46,248 bases of DNA, taken from Synechococcales cyanobacterium bin31.maxbin.ball.101. GTDB lineage: Bacteria > Cyanobacteriota > Cyanobacteriia > Leptolyngbyales > Leptolyngbyaceae. Shown piece after piece: positions 15,478 to 24,091 of the stretch (position 1 is the first letter of the stretch; each line of letters opens with the position of its first letter). The translations under genes were made by a program, and so were the position numbers. The stretch lies in the NCBI GenBank assembly GCA_013298165.1, contig JAAFJU010000023.1, positions 1 through 46,248 of the forward strand. The letters are read 5' to 3'. Below the pieces are notes generated by a model. The model was not told where the DNA came from. It saw only the letters and a list, made by a program, of their open reading frames with translations, and did not search any database.

Positions 15478-16575
15478 ATGCATTTACCCAATGCCTCATT
15501 GCGAACGATACAGAAGCAGAATCTTGACCGTAAGCCAGCTTTCTTAAGACTTGTTTCACCCTGTAACGAGAATAAGTCTAAGATTTCTCTATCAGATAGT
15601 CATAACAATAATTCTTCACCGAAGCTTCCTTTCCTTTCATCAAATCATGAAGAGAGGATGGTTGAAATTTGTTTTTCATCTAGTCATCTTAATCAAGAGC
15701 AGATTGAGAGATTGACTCAGCTAAGTCATGTAACACATCCAGACAACGCAGCCTTAAAGAAGTTTTCAGGAAATATTGGCTATATCAAAAATAATGTAGG
15801 TCGGTTTATTAATTATGATCCACAGATAGGGGGAATTGTTAGGGTTATTGAAGGTGATGTATCTAGAATTATTATCGCTTCAATCAACGATAAAGGAATA
15901 GAAATATCTAAGAAAGATTGCTACTTAAATCTTGATGTATTTCTTAGCCTTGCTGAATTTGCTCATCAATCTGTGGACATTCCCGATGAATGGTTGGGAA
16001 TGGCACTGAGTATATACTTTTTTCATGAAGTTAATCATGCATCACAGGGTATTGCAAGACATGAAGATGTAAAAGCCGTAAAATCTATCAATGAAGCATA
16101 TGGTAGAAAAATAATTACGGCACTTGATTTACGAAGTGATTATCTTGCTGCTCACACAATGGCAATCTTGTCTACATTGAGGTGTGGAGCTTTTAGTAGA
16201 CCTTTATACAAAGAGAATTTCTACAAAATATGGTGTCATGTCTGTCGTGGCACTTTACAGGCATTCCCAAGCAAACATCGCCTTAGAAAAGGTGATATAC
16301 AACGGATACTTGGCTATCTTTTGATGTCTCATCTAATCAAAGATAGCTCCCATAAAAATTCTCCACTTTTTATTGAAGGTGAATTATTGCCCGATTGGTG
16401 CAGAGATATGACTAGGATTAATATATCTATGAATCAGCGTCCTTGGATTTCTGGTCTTGAAGTAGATCCAAGAAATATGCAGCAGGCTATCAATTCGATT
16501 AGAAAAGGGGAGTATGATCAAGCTGAAGAGGAAGTTGGTAGTATTTTACGCTGTCTACCACTAACAGCTACATAG
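15478..16575 (+). CDS. Putative HExxH zinc metalloprotein, unknown family, probably acquired
   Basis: A 365-residue protein I cannot name. The first ~60 residues are polar and probably disordered. A central domain has LGMALSIYFFHEVNHASQG, where His183-Glu184-x-x-His187 fits an HExxH zinc-peptidase helix preceded by hydrophobic residues. Thirty residues later, LDLRSDYLAAH (Asp217, Asp221) resembles the ExxAD-xxAA helix that supplies the third ligand in many such enzymes. The C-terminal 30 residues look like a short helical TPR-like piece. No signal peptide or membrane segment is seen, so it is cytosolic. Codon use is AT-rich, and I find no CGATCG from about 15135 to 16845, unlike all neighbouring genes, which suggests transfer. 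It sits between two fragments of one broken STAND-TPR gene. Protease activity is inference from the motif. Confidence 0.6.
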   Translation: MHLPNASLRTIQKQNLDRKPAFLRLVSPCNENKSKISLSDSHNNNSSPKLPFLSSNHEERMVEICFSSSHLNQEQIERLTQLSHVTHPDNAALKKFSGNIGYIKNNVGRFINYDPQIGGIVRVIEGDVSRIIIASINDKGIEISKKDCYLNLDVFLSLAEFAHQSVDIPDEWLGMALSIYFFHEVNHASQGIARHEDVKAVKSINEAYGRKIITALDLRSDYLAAHTMAILSTLRCGAFSRPLYKENFYKIWCHVCRGTLQAFPSKHRLRKGDIQRILGYLLMSHLIKDSSHKNSPLFIEGELLPDWCRDMTRINISMNQRPWISGLEVDPRNMQQAINSIRKGEYDQAEEEVGSILRCLPLTAT

Positions 16576-16600
16576 AACGGCTTTTCTACTCCGTTTATGA

Positions 16601-16627
16601 TGAGTGATGATCGGACATCATTACTCA
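16601..16627. terminator. Hairpin after the HExxH gene
   Basis: TGAGTGATGAT and ATCATTACTCA form a stem with one mismatch around a short CGGAC loop, 26 bases after the stop codon. There is no run of T after it, so it is only a candidate terminator. It lies at the right junction of the AT-rich segment. Confidence 0.4.
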
Positions 16628-16632
16628 CCTAG

Positions 16633-16923
16633 TTTGTTATCTCCCAAGCCAAACAAGCACAAGCCCCCATTGACTGGCGAAACAATTTCAACCTCGCCCT
16701 TTACTACCTTGCAGCCGGACAAGTGGAAGAGAGTCATGGATTGTACGATTCCCATTCTGGGAGGCTTTGCCAACGCGCCTCTGAAGCATCTACAGACTTG
16801 ATTGAAATGGCAATTCGGGATTTGGATGATTATCTGACGTTGTTTCCCGATCGGTTGCAGGTGCGGGAAGTGCGCGATGTTCTTCGAGCCAGCAAAGCTG
16901 AACGTCTTTCTGCACTGGTTTAG
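16633..16923 (+). pseudogene. C-terminal TPR fragment, probably of the same broken STAND-TPR gene
   Basis: An open frame without a proper start reads SQAKQAQAPIDWRNNFNLAL, YYLAAGQVEESHGLYDS, then EASTDLIEMAIRDLDDYLTL, FPDRLQVREVRDVLRASK and a stop at 16923. LALYYLAAGQ-EESHGLYDSAL is a TPR-like helix pair. The DLIEMAIRDLDDYLTLFPDR block is what I associate with the C-terminal end of cyanobacterial NTPase-TPR and CHAT-TPR proteins. The frame is closed upstream by TAG at 16630-16632. HIP1-type CGATCGG reappears in it. The N-terminal part of such a protein is at 15038-15280, so the gene at 15478-16575 appears to occupy the place of the missing middle. Common origin of the two fragments is inference. 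Confidence 0.5.
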
Positions 16924-16995
16924 GGAGGAGGGACGATCGGTCATTTTGGATTTGCGATTTTGGAGTGGGGCGATCGCAGTCACGTACTTCATGGG

Positions 16996-17958
16996 TTACG
17001 CCTCCAAATATTCGGCTAACCATGCATCTAGTTGATCGATCGTTGTGAACCCAAAAATAGACTCTCCAAGCGCATCAAGCTGTGCGATCGATAATTGATC
17101 CAGCTTTTCAATCACCGTCGGAGAAACATCCTGGAACTGATGATTTAAAAATCGGAGAATCATCGACTTGCTCCCGCGTGCTTCCCCGCGTGCTTCCCCA
17201 CGAGTTTCGGCCATTCGTTCGATCGTCGTCACATACTTCATCTTTCTAGCCTCCTCAAAGTCTGCTAATTCCACCTGAAACGCTTGCTCAATCTCCTCTG
17301 GCAGATACATCATCCAGTCCAGAAAATTGTACAACTCCAGTATAGACTGTTCGTCATAACCTCGCTCATACAACATCGTCGTCAACCGAAATTTCCAAGT
17401 CTTTCGCTCCTCCGGCTCATGCTTCGTCTCCTGAGTCTTTAGGTGAGCCATCACCACGATCGCAAACGGATTATCACTCGCCTCCAAAGCTGCCCAATTC
17501 GAGCGATAATCTGAAAGCTTCACGATCGGAAACTCAAACAGCACATTACAACCCCAGATGGAATCCTGATACGATCGGGGTCGCCAGGTCGAATTCTCAT
17601 CCGCCAAAATTGCCAAACTCGCTACTGGACAGTCATAGCGATCGCGCAGCCGATAGTTATAACTGAACATCCGTTTTCCAAAAATATCTTCCTTCTGACC
17701 CTGAACCTCAATGTGACACATCACTAATAGTGGATCACCATTCAATCGCCAGAGTTGAATTAACTTATCTGCGTAGCGTTTTTGAACTTCTCCATCCCGG
17801 ACCACTTTTTGCAGTTCCTTATCCATAAACACAAACCCACGTGACCAATCGATATCGGCTGCGATCGACGGAAAGAAAAACATCATAAACTCTCGAAAAT
17901 ACAGCTCAATTACCGTTTTCCAGGGATTATCGTAGTCGTCATTCGGGAGTTGTGTCAT
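16996..17958 (-). CDS. Rpn-like PD-(D/E)XK nuclease family protein with DUF4351-type C-terminus
   Basis: A 320-residue protein of the recombination-promoting-nuclease / putative transposase (PD-(D/E)XK) family, abundant in cyanobacteria. The N-terminal half contains the nuclease-like core: FREFMMFFFPSIAADIDWSRGF, then LLVMCHIEVQGQKEDIFGKRMFSYNYRL, in which HIEVQGQ is the conserved active-site strand. The C-terminal ~50 residues (ILRFLNHQFQDVSPTVIEKLDQLSIAQLDALGESI) match the small DUF4351-type domain. A TRGEARGEARG linker joins them, encoded by two perfect 12-base repeats at 17176-17199; copy number of this unit may vary between strains. Role unknown: related Rpn proteins nick DNA and stimulate recombination, but here no mobile element ends are visible. 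Confidence 0.82.
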   Translation of the reverse strand: MTQLPNDDYDNPWKTVIELYFREFMMFFFPSIAADIDWSRGFVFMDKELQKVVRDGEVQKRYADKLIQLWRLNGDPLLVMCHIEVQGQKEDIFGKRMFSYNYRLRDRYDCPVASLAILADENSTWRPRSYQDSIWGCNVLFEFPIVKLSDYRSNWAALEASDNPFAIVVMAHLKTQETKHEPEERKTWKFRLTTMLYERGYDEQSILELYNFLDWMMYLPEEIEQAFQVELADFEEARKMKYVTTIERMAETRGEARGEARGSKSMILRFLNHQFQDVSPTVIEKLDQLSIAQLDALGESIFGFTTIDQLDAWLAEYLEA

Positions 17959-18018
17959 GACTCGGAATTTGAAGGAACATCCTGAAATTATATACCCATA
18001 ACCGATCGCCCTTGCCCT

Positions 18019-21000
18019 TCATTCCGCGATCATGGCACTACGATCGAGGACTAAAAGCTGTCTCAATTGATCTGTATCCAATTCCGTAATCCATGATTCT
18101 CCCGCACCGATCACTTGCTCCGCCAAGGCCCGTTTACTTTCAATCATGTCGTGAATCTTCTCTTCCAGCGTTCCGATGCAAATAAATTTATGCACTTGCA
18201 CATTGCGCGTCTGGCCAATGCGAAAGGCACGATCGGTCGCTTGGTTTTCCACGGCTGGATTCCACCAGCGATCGAAGTGAAACACATGATTGGCACGGGT
18301 GAGATTCAATCCTACACCGCCCGCTTTCAAGGACAAAATCAAGATCTTCGGAGCGCGGGGATCTTGCTGGAACCGATCGACCATGGCCTCGCGTTTAATG
18401 CGCGGGGTGCTGCCGTAGAGAAACAACACCTCTTCATTCAATTCCTTCGCCAGTATGGTTTGTAATTGCTTGCCCCATTCTGCAAATTGAGTGAAAATCA
18501 AAACCCGATCGCCCTCGGACATCACCACTTCCAGCATTTCAATTAAGCGTTTTAATTTACCTGAGTCTTTGACTAAATTGGATAAATCAGGTTTGGTAGA
18601 TTCAATCAATCCAGGATGATTGCAGAGCTGTTTTAGCTTCGTCAGCAACGCCAAAATCATGCCGCGCCGTTGAATGCCTTCCGCATCGTCGATCGTTGCC
18701 AAGGTCTCATCGACCACGGTTTGATAGAGGGCGGCTTGGGCGGGGGCGAGATTGCAAAATACAGTCATTTCTTGCTTTTCAGGGAGATCTTGAATGATGG
18801 TGCGATCGGTTTTGAGCCGTCGTAATAGGAAGGGTTGCACCATGCCGCGCAGCATTTGCAATGACATCATGTCACCATACTTTTCAATGGGAATCGCAAA
18901 CCGTCGCTGGAAAAATTGCTTAGAACCCAAATAGCCTGGATTGAGAAATTCCATAATGGACCAGAGTTCCGTCAGGCGGTTTTCCACTGGGGTTCCCGTT
19001 AAGGCAATGCGGAATTGACCCGTGAGTTCCATGATGGCTTGGGTTTGTTTGGTTTCGGCATTTTTGATATTTTGGGCTTCGTCTAATACTAGGCCGCGCC
19101 AGGAGAAGGGCTTTAAGGAAGGCAGATCTCGCATGACTAGCGCATAACTGGTGATGACGAGATCTACTTTTCGCACCTTGAGATCAAAGCTTTGGCCCTG
19201 CGATCGGCCCGCGCCATGGTGCAGCATCACCTTCAGACTCGGCGCAAATTTCCGCACTTCCCGCTCCCAGTTGCCCATGACCGAGGTTGGACAAATTAGA
19301 AGCGTTGGTCCACCTAATCGTTTTTGTTCTTTTAAATGCAGCAGTAACGTTAAAAGCTGCACGGTTTTTCCCAGTCCCATATCATCTGCGAGACAAGCCC
19401 CCAATCCCCACCGTTCCAAAAATGCCAGCCAGCCCGCACCTCGACTTTGGTAAGGCCGCAGTTGACCGTTGAAGCCTGCAGGGGATTCGATCGGAGCGGG
19501 GGTTTGGTTATTTTGTAAGGTACCAATCAGTTCTTGTAGGACACCTGAGGCTTCAAAGTCTACGACCGTCAGCTTTTCAATGATTTTGCCATCACCGGAA
19601 CTAATGCGAAGCACATCTTCTAGGGTCAAAGTGGGATTCGCTTTGCGATTTTCAAAGAAGGCTTGGGCCGATCGAATATCCTGGGGTTTGAATTCAATCC
19701 ATTCACCATTGATTTCCACGATCGGCATATTTAACGCCACCAATCGATCGAATTCGGCTTTGCTAATCGTTTGCTTGCCGATCGCCAAATCCCATTTAAA
19801 ATTCAACATACCCTGAAGCCCAAGACGCTGACTGTCTTGGAGTTTTGGCAAGTCCGCTGATAGTTTTAAACCAAACTTCGTCTGTTCATTTCGATCGCTC
19901 AATCCCGGCGGCAACAGGACTCCGATTCCATTGTCAGAGAGTTTAAATCGCGTTGATTTAATCAATTCATAGGCTTGATAAGCATCGAGAACTGAATGGG
20001 TGGGTTTCGAGGTTTTTAAACTGGATTCAATAATGGGAAACAGTTTCGATGCATTGCCGAGTCCAGCTAGAAAGGTCTCATGGGGATCCTCCAGTCGCAG
20101 TCCCGCCGCTTCAAATCGAGCCGCACTTGACTTCCAGACCTGCGCGGCATTAATCCAAATCCCCGTATCACTGACGGCCTGTAACCCATACTCCAAGCGC
20201 CAATCCCGCGATCCATACTGCGGCGGCTGAAGCTTCACCGCAACCCGAAAGGCACTCTCTGCATTTTGCAAGGGCGCATACCACCGATCGAGTTGGGGAA
20301 TTAAATCGACTGAAACGGCTTCTGTAATTTGCGTTTTGTGGGGTGGAGCGGGCTTGAGCCAGGGGGTGAGCGTGGGGTTTGGGGCGGCGATCGGGGGGGT
20401 GAGCGATCGGACCCCATAGTTGATCACGGCATCTAGAACATTGAGGATCAATCCCTGAACGGCGGGCTGGGTTTTGAGTGTATCCAATCCCAACTCGGAC
20501 GAAGCGTAATACCGACAACTTTCAGGTAAATGTTGAACAAACTGCTGCAAATGGGATTGATCGGTCGCGCTATCGAGTAACGCAGTCCAGTAAGCCGTCG
20601 AGCCAACCACCTGCGGCAAATACTTCCCGCGCACCATCAAGCTCATGGTCCAGCGCAACACATGCACCCAATAGAGCAAACTATCGCTCATCCAATCCCA
20701 AAGTTCATCCTCCCCCGATCGATGCAAGGGCAAATGCGACAGCCATTGATACGCCTCTGCGATCGACAGTGAAATCCCTTGCAGTTGCCAGCGCTGTAAT
20801 TGCCACGATCGGCCCGATTCGCGGCTTAATGCAGCGCCCTCTGAAATCAAAGGCAAGCCGTCGCTGGTGGGCAGTTCTAGTTCACAGGTCTGCAAGGTAA
20901 ACTTCGTCTGGGCAGGCAACGGTGCGAGTTGCTGTTGCTTTAGCCAGGTGATCAAGTCCCGATCGCTCATGCAGTAGGGATGGGCGGGATCATCCGACGC

Positions 21001-21099
21001 CACTGCGCCACCGCGCCACTTCTCCCCCCACAGAAAAAACTCTGCTTGGGGACTGCCAGAGACCACGGTGAGTAGCCAGGTTCCTTGTAAACGTGTCAT
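18019..21099 (-). CDS. Snf2-family DEAD/DEAH-like ATPase (HepA/RapA-type helicase)
   Basis: A 1026-residue SWI2/SNF2 ATPase. The N-terminal ~500 residues form the bacterial SNF2-associated domain, which has no catalytic motif. The ATPase follows: LADDMGLGKTVQLLTLLLHL (Walker A), VLDEAQNIKN (a DEAQ box in place of DEAH), ALTGTPVENRLTELWSIMEFLNPGYLG (motif III region), RRLKTDRTIIQDLPEK, and the C-terminal lobe with VLIFTQFAEWGKQL, LSLKAGGVGLNLTRANHVFHFDRWWNP and QATDRAFRIGQ (motifs V and VI). All core motifs are intact and the length is normal for the cyanobacterial form. It probably remodels nucleic acid-protein complexes or acts in transcription recycling or repair. No methylase, nuclease or other defence partner adjoins it: the upstream neighbour is glyQ and the downstream one the Rpn-like gene, 60 bases away. 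Confidence 0.92.
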   Translation of the reverse strand: MTRLQGTWLLTVVSGSPQAEFFLWGEKWRGGAVASDDPAHPYCMSDRDLITWLKQQQLAPLPAQTKFTLQTCELELPTSDGLPLISEGAALSRESGRSWQLQRWQLQGISLSIAEAYQWLSHLPLHRSGEDELWDWMSDSLLYWVHVLRWTMSLMVRGKYLPQVVGSTAYWTALLDSATDQSHLQQFVQHLPESCRYYASSELGLDTLKTQPAVQGLILNVLDAVINYGVRSLTPPIAAPNPTLTPWLKPAPPHKTQITEAVSVDLIPQLDRWYAPLQNAESAFRVAVKLQPPQYGSRDWRLEYGLQAVSDTGIWINAAQVWKSSAARFEAAGLRLEDPHETFLAGLGNASKLFPIIESSLKTSKPTHSVLDAYQAYELIKSTRFKLSDNGIGVLLPPGLSDRNEQTKFGLKLSADLPKLQDSQRLGLQGMLNFKWDLAIGKQTISKAEFDRLVALNMPIVEINGEWIEFKPQDIRSAQAFFENRKANPTLTLEDVLRISSGDGKIIEKLTVVDFEASGVLQELIGTLQNNQTPAPIESPAGFNGQLRPYQSRGAGWLAFLERWGLGACLADDMGLGKTVQLLTLLLHLKEQKRLGGPTLLICPTSVMGNWEREVRKFAPSLKVMLHHGAGRSQGQSFDLKVRKVDLVITSYALVMRDLPSLKPFSWRGLVLDEAQNIKNAETKQTQAIMELTGQFRIALTGTPVENRLTELWSIMEFLNPGYLGSKQFFQRRFAIPIEKYGDMMSLQMLRGMVQPFLLRRLKTDRTIIQDLPEKQEMTVFCNLAPAQAALYQTVVDETLATIDDAEGIQRRGMILALLTKLKQLCNHPGLIESTKPDLSNLVKDSGKLKRLIEMLEVVMSEGDRVLIFTQFAEWGKQLQTILAKELNEEVLFLYGSTPRIKREAMVDRFQQDPRAPKILILSLKAGGVGLNLTRANHVFHFDRWWNPAVENQATDRAFRIGQTRNVQVHKFICIGTLEEKIHDMIESKRALAEQVIGAGESWITELDTDQLRQLLVLDRSAMIAE

Positions 21100-21169
21100 G
21101 CCAGAAATGGTTTAGAGCTAATCCTTAGGGTAGCGCGATCGGCCAGCGCCCCCCTCTATCTTCAGGGTT

Positions 21170-22066
21170 TTAAAAGATTGCTTCTGCTTTCTCCACCACC
21201 TGCTTCAACAGCGGAAACCCCATCTCCGATCGCTTCGCCAAATAGGCGATCGCCACCTGCTTCGACAAATTCCGGGCACGCCCAATGTATCTTGTCCGCT
21301 CCGTCACCGAAATCACCCCCCGCGCATCCAGAAGATTAAACGAATGGGAACATTTCAGCACATACCCAAACGCAGGCAGCACCAACTGCCGCTCCATTAA
21401 ACGCAGCGCCTCTTTCTCATAGAGATCAAACAAATTAAACAACAGCGCCGAATCCGATGCCTCAAAGTTATAGGTGCATTCCTCAATCTCGCCCTGCAAA
21501 TGCACATCCCCATAGGTCAACGCATCATTCCATTGCAGATCAAAAATCGAATCCACTCCCTGCAAATACATCGTCAAACGCTCCAGCCCATAGGTAATCT
21601 CCACCGACACAGGCTTACAATCCAATCCCCCACATTGCTGAAAATAGGTAAACTGCGTCACCTCCATACCATCGAGCCACACTTCCCAGCCCGTCCCCCA
21701 GGCTCCCACCGCCGCATCTTCCCAGTTATCCTCCACAAACCGGATATCGTGATCCTCCGGCTTAATCCCCAGCACCCGCAACGAATCCAGATACATCTCC
21801 TGAATGTCGCTCGGCGACGGCTTGATCAACACTTGGTACTGATAGTAGTGCTGCGTCCGGTTTGGGTTTTCCCCATAGCGGCCATCTCCCGGACGACGGC
21901 AAGGCTCCACATAGGCCACCGACCATGGCTCCGGTCCGATCGCCCGCAAAAATGTATGGGGACTCTTCGTCCCAGCCCCTTTCTCCGTATCGTAAGGCTG
22001 CACAATCAGGCAACCCCGATCGCTCCAAAACTGATTCAATGCCGCGATGACAGACTGAAAGTTCAC
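21170..22066 (-). CDS. glyQ: Glycyl-tRNA synthetase, alpha subunit
   Basis: A 298-residue class II synthetase subunit. With the beta subunit (not in this window) it charges tRNA-Gly. The sequence [31 protein letters not shown], then [48 protein letters not shown], is the unmistakable GlyQ N-terminus; [12 protein letters not shown] and the ending [21 protein letters not shown] also fit. The frame is open upstream to 22189, but those ~41 residues are Cys/Phe-rich and unlike the family. A GTG at 22064-22066 gives [10 protein letters not shown], with GGGAG a few bases upstream as ribosome binding site, so I use that start. A separate, unlinked glyS is usual in cyanobacteria. Confidence 0.95.
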   Translation of the reverse strand: MNFQSVIAALNQFWSDRGCLIVQPYDTEKGAGTKSPHTFLRAIGPEPWSVAYVEPCRRPGDGRYGENPNRTQHYYQYQVLIKPSPSDIQEMYLDSLRVLGIKPEDHDIRFVEDNWEDAAVGAWGTGWEVWLDGMEVTQFTYFQQCGGLDCKPVSVEITYGLERLTMYLQGVDSIFDLQWNDALTYGDVHLQGEIEECTYNFEASDSALLFNLFDLYEKEALRLMERQLVLPAFGYVLKCSHSFNLLDARGVISVTERTRYIGRARNLSKQVAIAYLAKRSEMGFPLLKQVVEKAEAIF

Positions 22067-22405
22067 AGAAACGCTCCCGAAGATACAGATGAAAGATACA
22101 GACACAAAATCCGTGCCCTCTATTGTGAAGCATAGCGGCAACGAATCAAAGCAAATTACAGCGCAAGTCACAAAATTGCCATAGCACAAAGCTTCTCAAA
22201 AACTGTCTCATTCTCAGAAATAAAATTCCCGATCGAACTGATCCAAAATCCCAAATCAATTCCCCTAAGCTACTGAATAAGGTTCTACGTAGATTTACGG
22301 GGCTGATTTAAACCGATTTCAGTTTTTTGCATAAATCTTCTGCCGATCGCCCGATAGGTCTAACAACAGGCAACCCCCTATCATCAACCCCTCTGAGGAG
22401 TGACC
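22067..22405. other. Intergenic region between glyQ and the SLH porin
   Basis: A 339-base gap with divergent genes. I see no coding frame. It should hold both promoters: the sequence towards glyQ includes its GGGAG ribosome binding site, and the right end carries CTGAGGAG just before the porin ATG at 22406. No repeat of the kinds seen elsewhere in the window is present. Confidence 0.5.
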
Positions 22406-24034
22406 ATGACATCTGCATCTACGCCCCAATCCCTTTTCTTAAAATCGATTTTAGTAGCCAGCGCCCTGCTCACCGGATGCCTCACCGCCCCTGCCCAAGC
22501 CGAAACCAGCAGCATTCAGACGATCGCCAACCAAATCGAAGAAGAAACCACAATCCCCGCTGTCACCTCCGTTTCGCAACTCTCTGACGTCAAACCCACC
22601 GACTGGGCCTTCCAAGCCTTGCAGTCCCTCGTCGAACGCTACGGCTGTATCGCAGGCTACCCCGACAAAACCTTCCGAGGCAATCGGGCCATGACGCGCT
22701 ACGAATTTGCCGCAGGTTTAAATGCCTGTATGGATCGGATCAACGACCTGATCGCCTCCTCCACCGCAGACTCCGTCAAAAAAGAAGACTTCGCCACGGT
22801 TCGCAAACTCCAAGAACAATTTAATGCCGAACTCGCCACCCTCAGCGGTCGAGTCGGATCCCTAGAAGGCCGCGTAGAAACCCTACAAAAACAACAATTC
22901 TCCACCACCACCAAGCTCTCCGGCCAAACCATCATCGGCTTACAAGGCCGCACCAACAACAAAGCGGCCTTCCCCATCAACGGTCCCGCTGACCTGGATG
23001 ATCCCGACACTAATCTCACCCTCGGCTACAGCACCAACCTCACGCTAACCACTGCCTTCAGTCCCAACAGCATATTGCTAGTCGGCTTAAATGCTGGGAA
23101 CATCAGCACAGGAAGAGCTTATAACAATGATGTCCGTCTTTCCTACGAAAACAACACCGCCAGCGGCCTCCGCATCAGCGACCTCACCTACCGCCAAATG
23201 CTCGGTCGTAACTTCGCTGTCATCGTCGGAGCCGAAGGCTTAAATGCCATCAGCGTCTTCCGAGGCGCAAACCGGGTCGAAAGCGCAGGCTTTGGTCCCA
23301 TTTCAGCCTTGGCACAGCGGAACCCGATCGTCGCGATCGGCGCAGGCAGTTCAGGCGCGGGGTTTGACTGGCAGATTACGCCTCGTATTAGCTTGCAAGG
23401 GGTCTACTCCGCAGGCAACGCCAGCTCTCCTTCTCCCGGTGCAGGACTGTTCAACGGACCCTACAGCATGGGCGCACAATTAACCCTCGCTCCCACCAAG
23501 TCGGTTGACCTGGCCCTGCAATACATGCATTCCTACAGCCCCACAGGCGATCTCGGCACAGGTCTCGGCGACTCCCAAATCGCCACCGTCGGCTCTCCCC
23601 TGAATACCAATGCCCTCGGCCTTTCCGCCGCATGGCGGATCAATCCCCGTGTCACCTTAGGCGGCTGGACAGGCGTGACCCGATCGACCGTCTCCGGCTT
23701 ATCCGGCGGCATCGACACCTTTAACTGGATGGCTTACTTGAACCTGCCCGACTTCGGCGGCAAAGGCAACCTGGCTGGACTGTACATCGGTCAACCGCCC
23801 CGCATTACCTCCAGTGATCTGCCCTCGGGTCAAAACTTACCGGACTTACTGCGCGGTGGCTTAGGTCTCCCTGGCGGTCAAGAAAAAGCGACCACCCATA
23901 TCGAAGCGTTCTACCGGATGCGGGTGACGGACAACATTTCGATTACACCTGGTCTGATGGTGATTTTGAATCCGGCCCATTCCAACAGTGACACCGTTAC
24001 GGTTGGTGCAATTCGGACCACGCTAACGTTCTAG
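22406..24034 (+). CDS. SLH-domain outer-membrane porin (OprB-type, cyanobacterial)
   Basis: A 542-residue cyanobacterial porin. Signal peptide about 1-34 (core ILVASALLTGCLTAPAQAE). One S-layer homology domain at about 55-107 (LSDVKPTDWAFQALQSLVERYGCIAGYPDKTFRG...MTRYEFAAGLNACMDRI) is expected to bind the peptidoglycan-linked polysaccharide. A coiled coil (about 118-165, VRKLQEQFNAELATLSGRVGSLEGRVETLQ) leads into an OprB-like barrel from about 170 to the C-terminal Phe (TVTVGAIRTTLTF). This order matches the family of nutrient and iron uptake porins in cyanobacteria. GTG at 22400 is in frame, but the ATG at 22406 has CTGAGGAG at the right distance. It is followed 57 bases later by the secreted protein at 24092, so the two may be co-transcribed. 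Substrate unknown. Confidence 0.93.
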   Translation: MTSASTPQSLFLKSILVASALLTGCLTAPAQAETSSIQTIANQIEEETTIPAVTSVSQLSDVKPTDWAFQALQSLVERYGCIAGYPDKTFRGNRAMTRYEFAAGLNACMDRINDLIASSTADSVKKEDFATVRKLQEQFNAELATLSGRVGSLEGRVETLQKQQFSTTTKLSGQTIIGLQGRTNNKAAFPINGPADLDDPDTNLTLGYSTNLTLTTAFSPNSILLVGLNAGNISTGRAYNNDVRLSYENNTASGLRISDLTYRQMLGRNFAVIVGAEGLNAISVFRGANRVESAGFGPISALAQRNPIVAIGAGSSGAGFDWQITPRISLQGVYSAGNASSPSPGAGLFNGPYSMGAQLTLAPTKSVDLALQYMHSYSPTGDLGTGLGDSQIATVGSPLNTNALGLSAAWRINPRVTLGGWTGVTRSTVSGLSGGIDTFNWMAYLNLPDFGGKGNLAGLYIGQPPRITSSDLPSGQNLPDLLRGGLGLPGGQEKATTHIEAFYRMRVTDNISITPGLMVILNPAHSNSDTVTVGAIRTTLTF

Positions 24035-24091
24035 CGATTCACCGATCGATGTTTAAACCATTCTTTACCCTATTTTAGGACTTGAATCCCT

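Noticed and set aside
16604-16801. 65-residue plus-strand frame starting MMIGHHY
   Set aside because: It overlaps the TPR fragment in another frame and shows no domain or ribosome binding site; the frame 16633-16923 carries the recognisable helices.
18019-21099. Snf2 helicase plus Rpn-like nuclease as a defence island
   Set aside because: The helicase is the common cyanobacterial Snf2 form beside glyQ, with no methylase, DISARM-type or phospholipase-D partner; adjacency to the Rpn gene alone is not enough.
21500-22135. 211-residue plus-strand frame opposite glyQ
   Set aside because: It is an Ile/His/Arg-rich shadow of the GlyQ coding sequence; the minus-strand protein is a certain synthetase.
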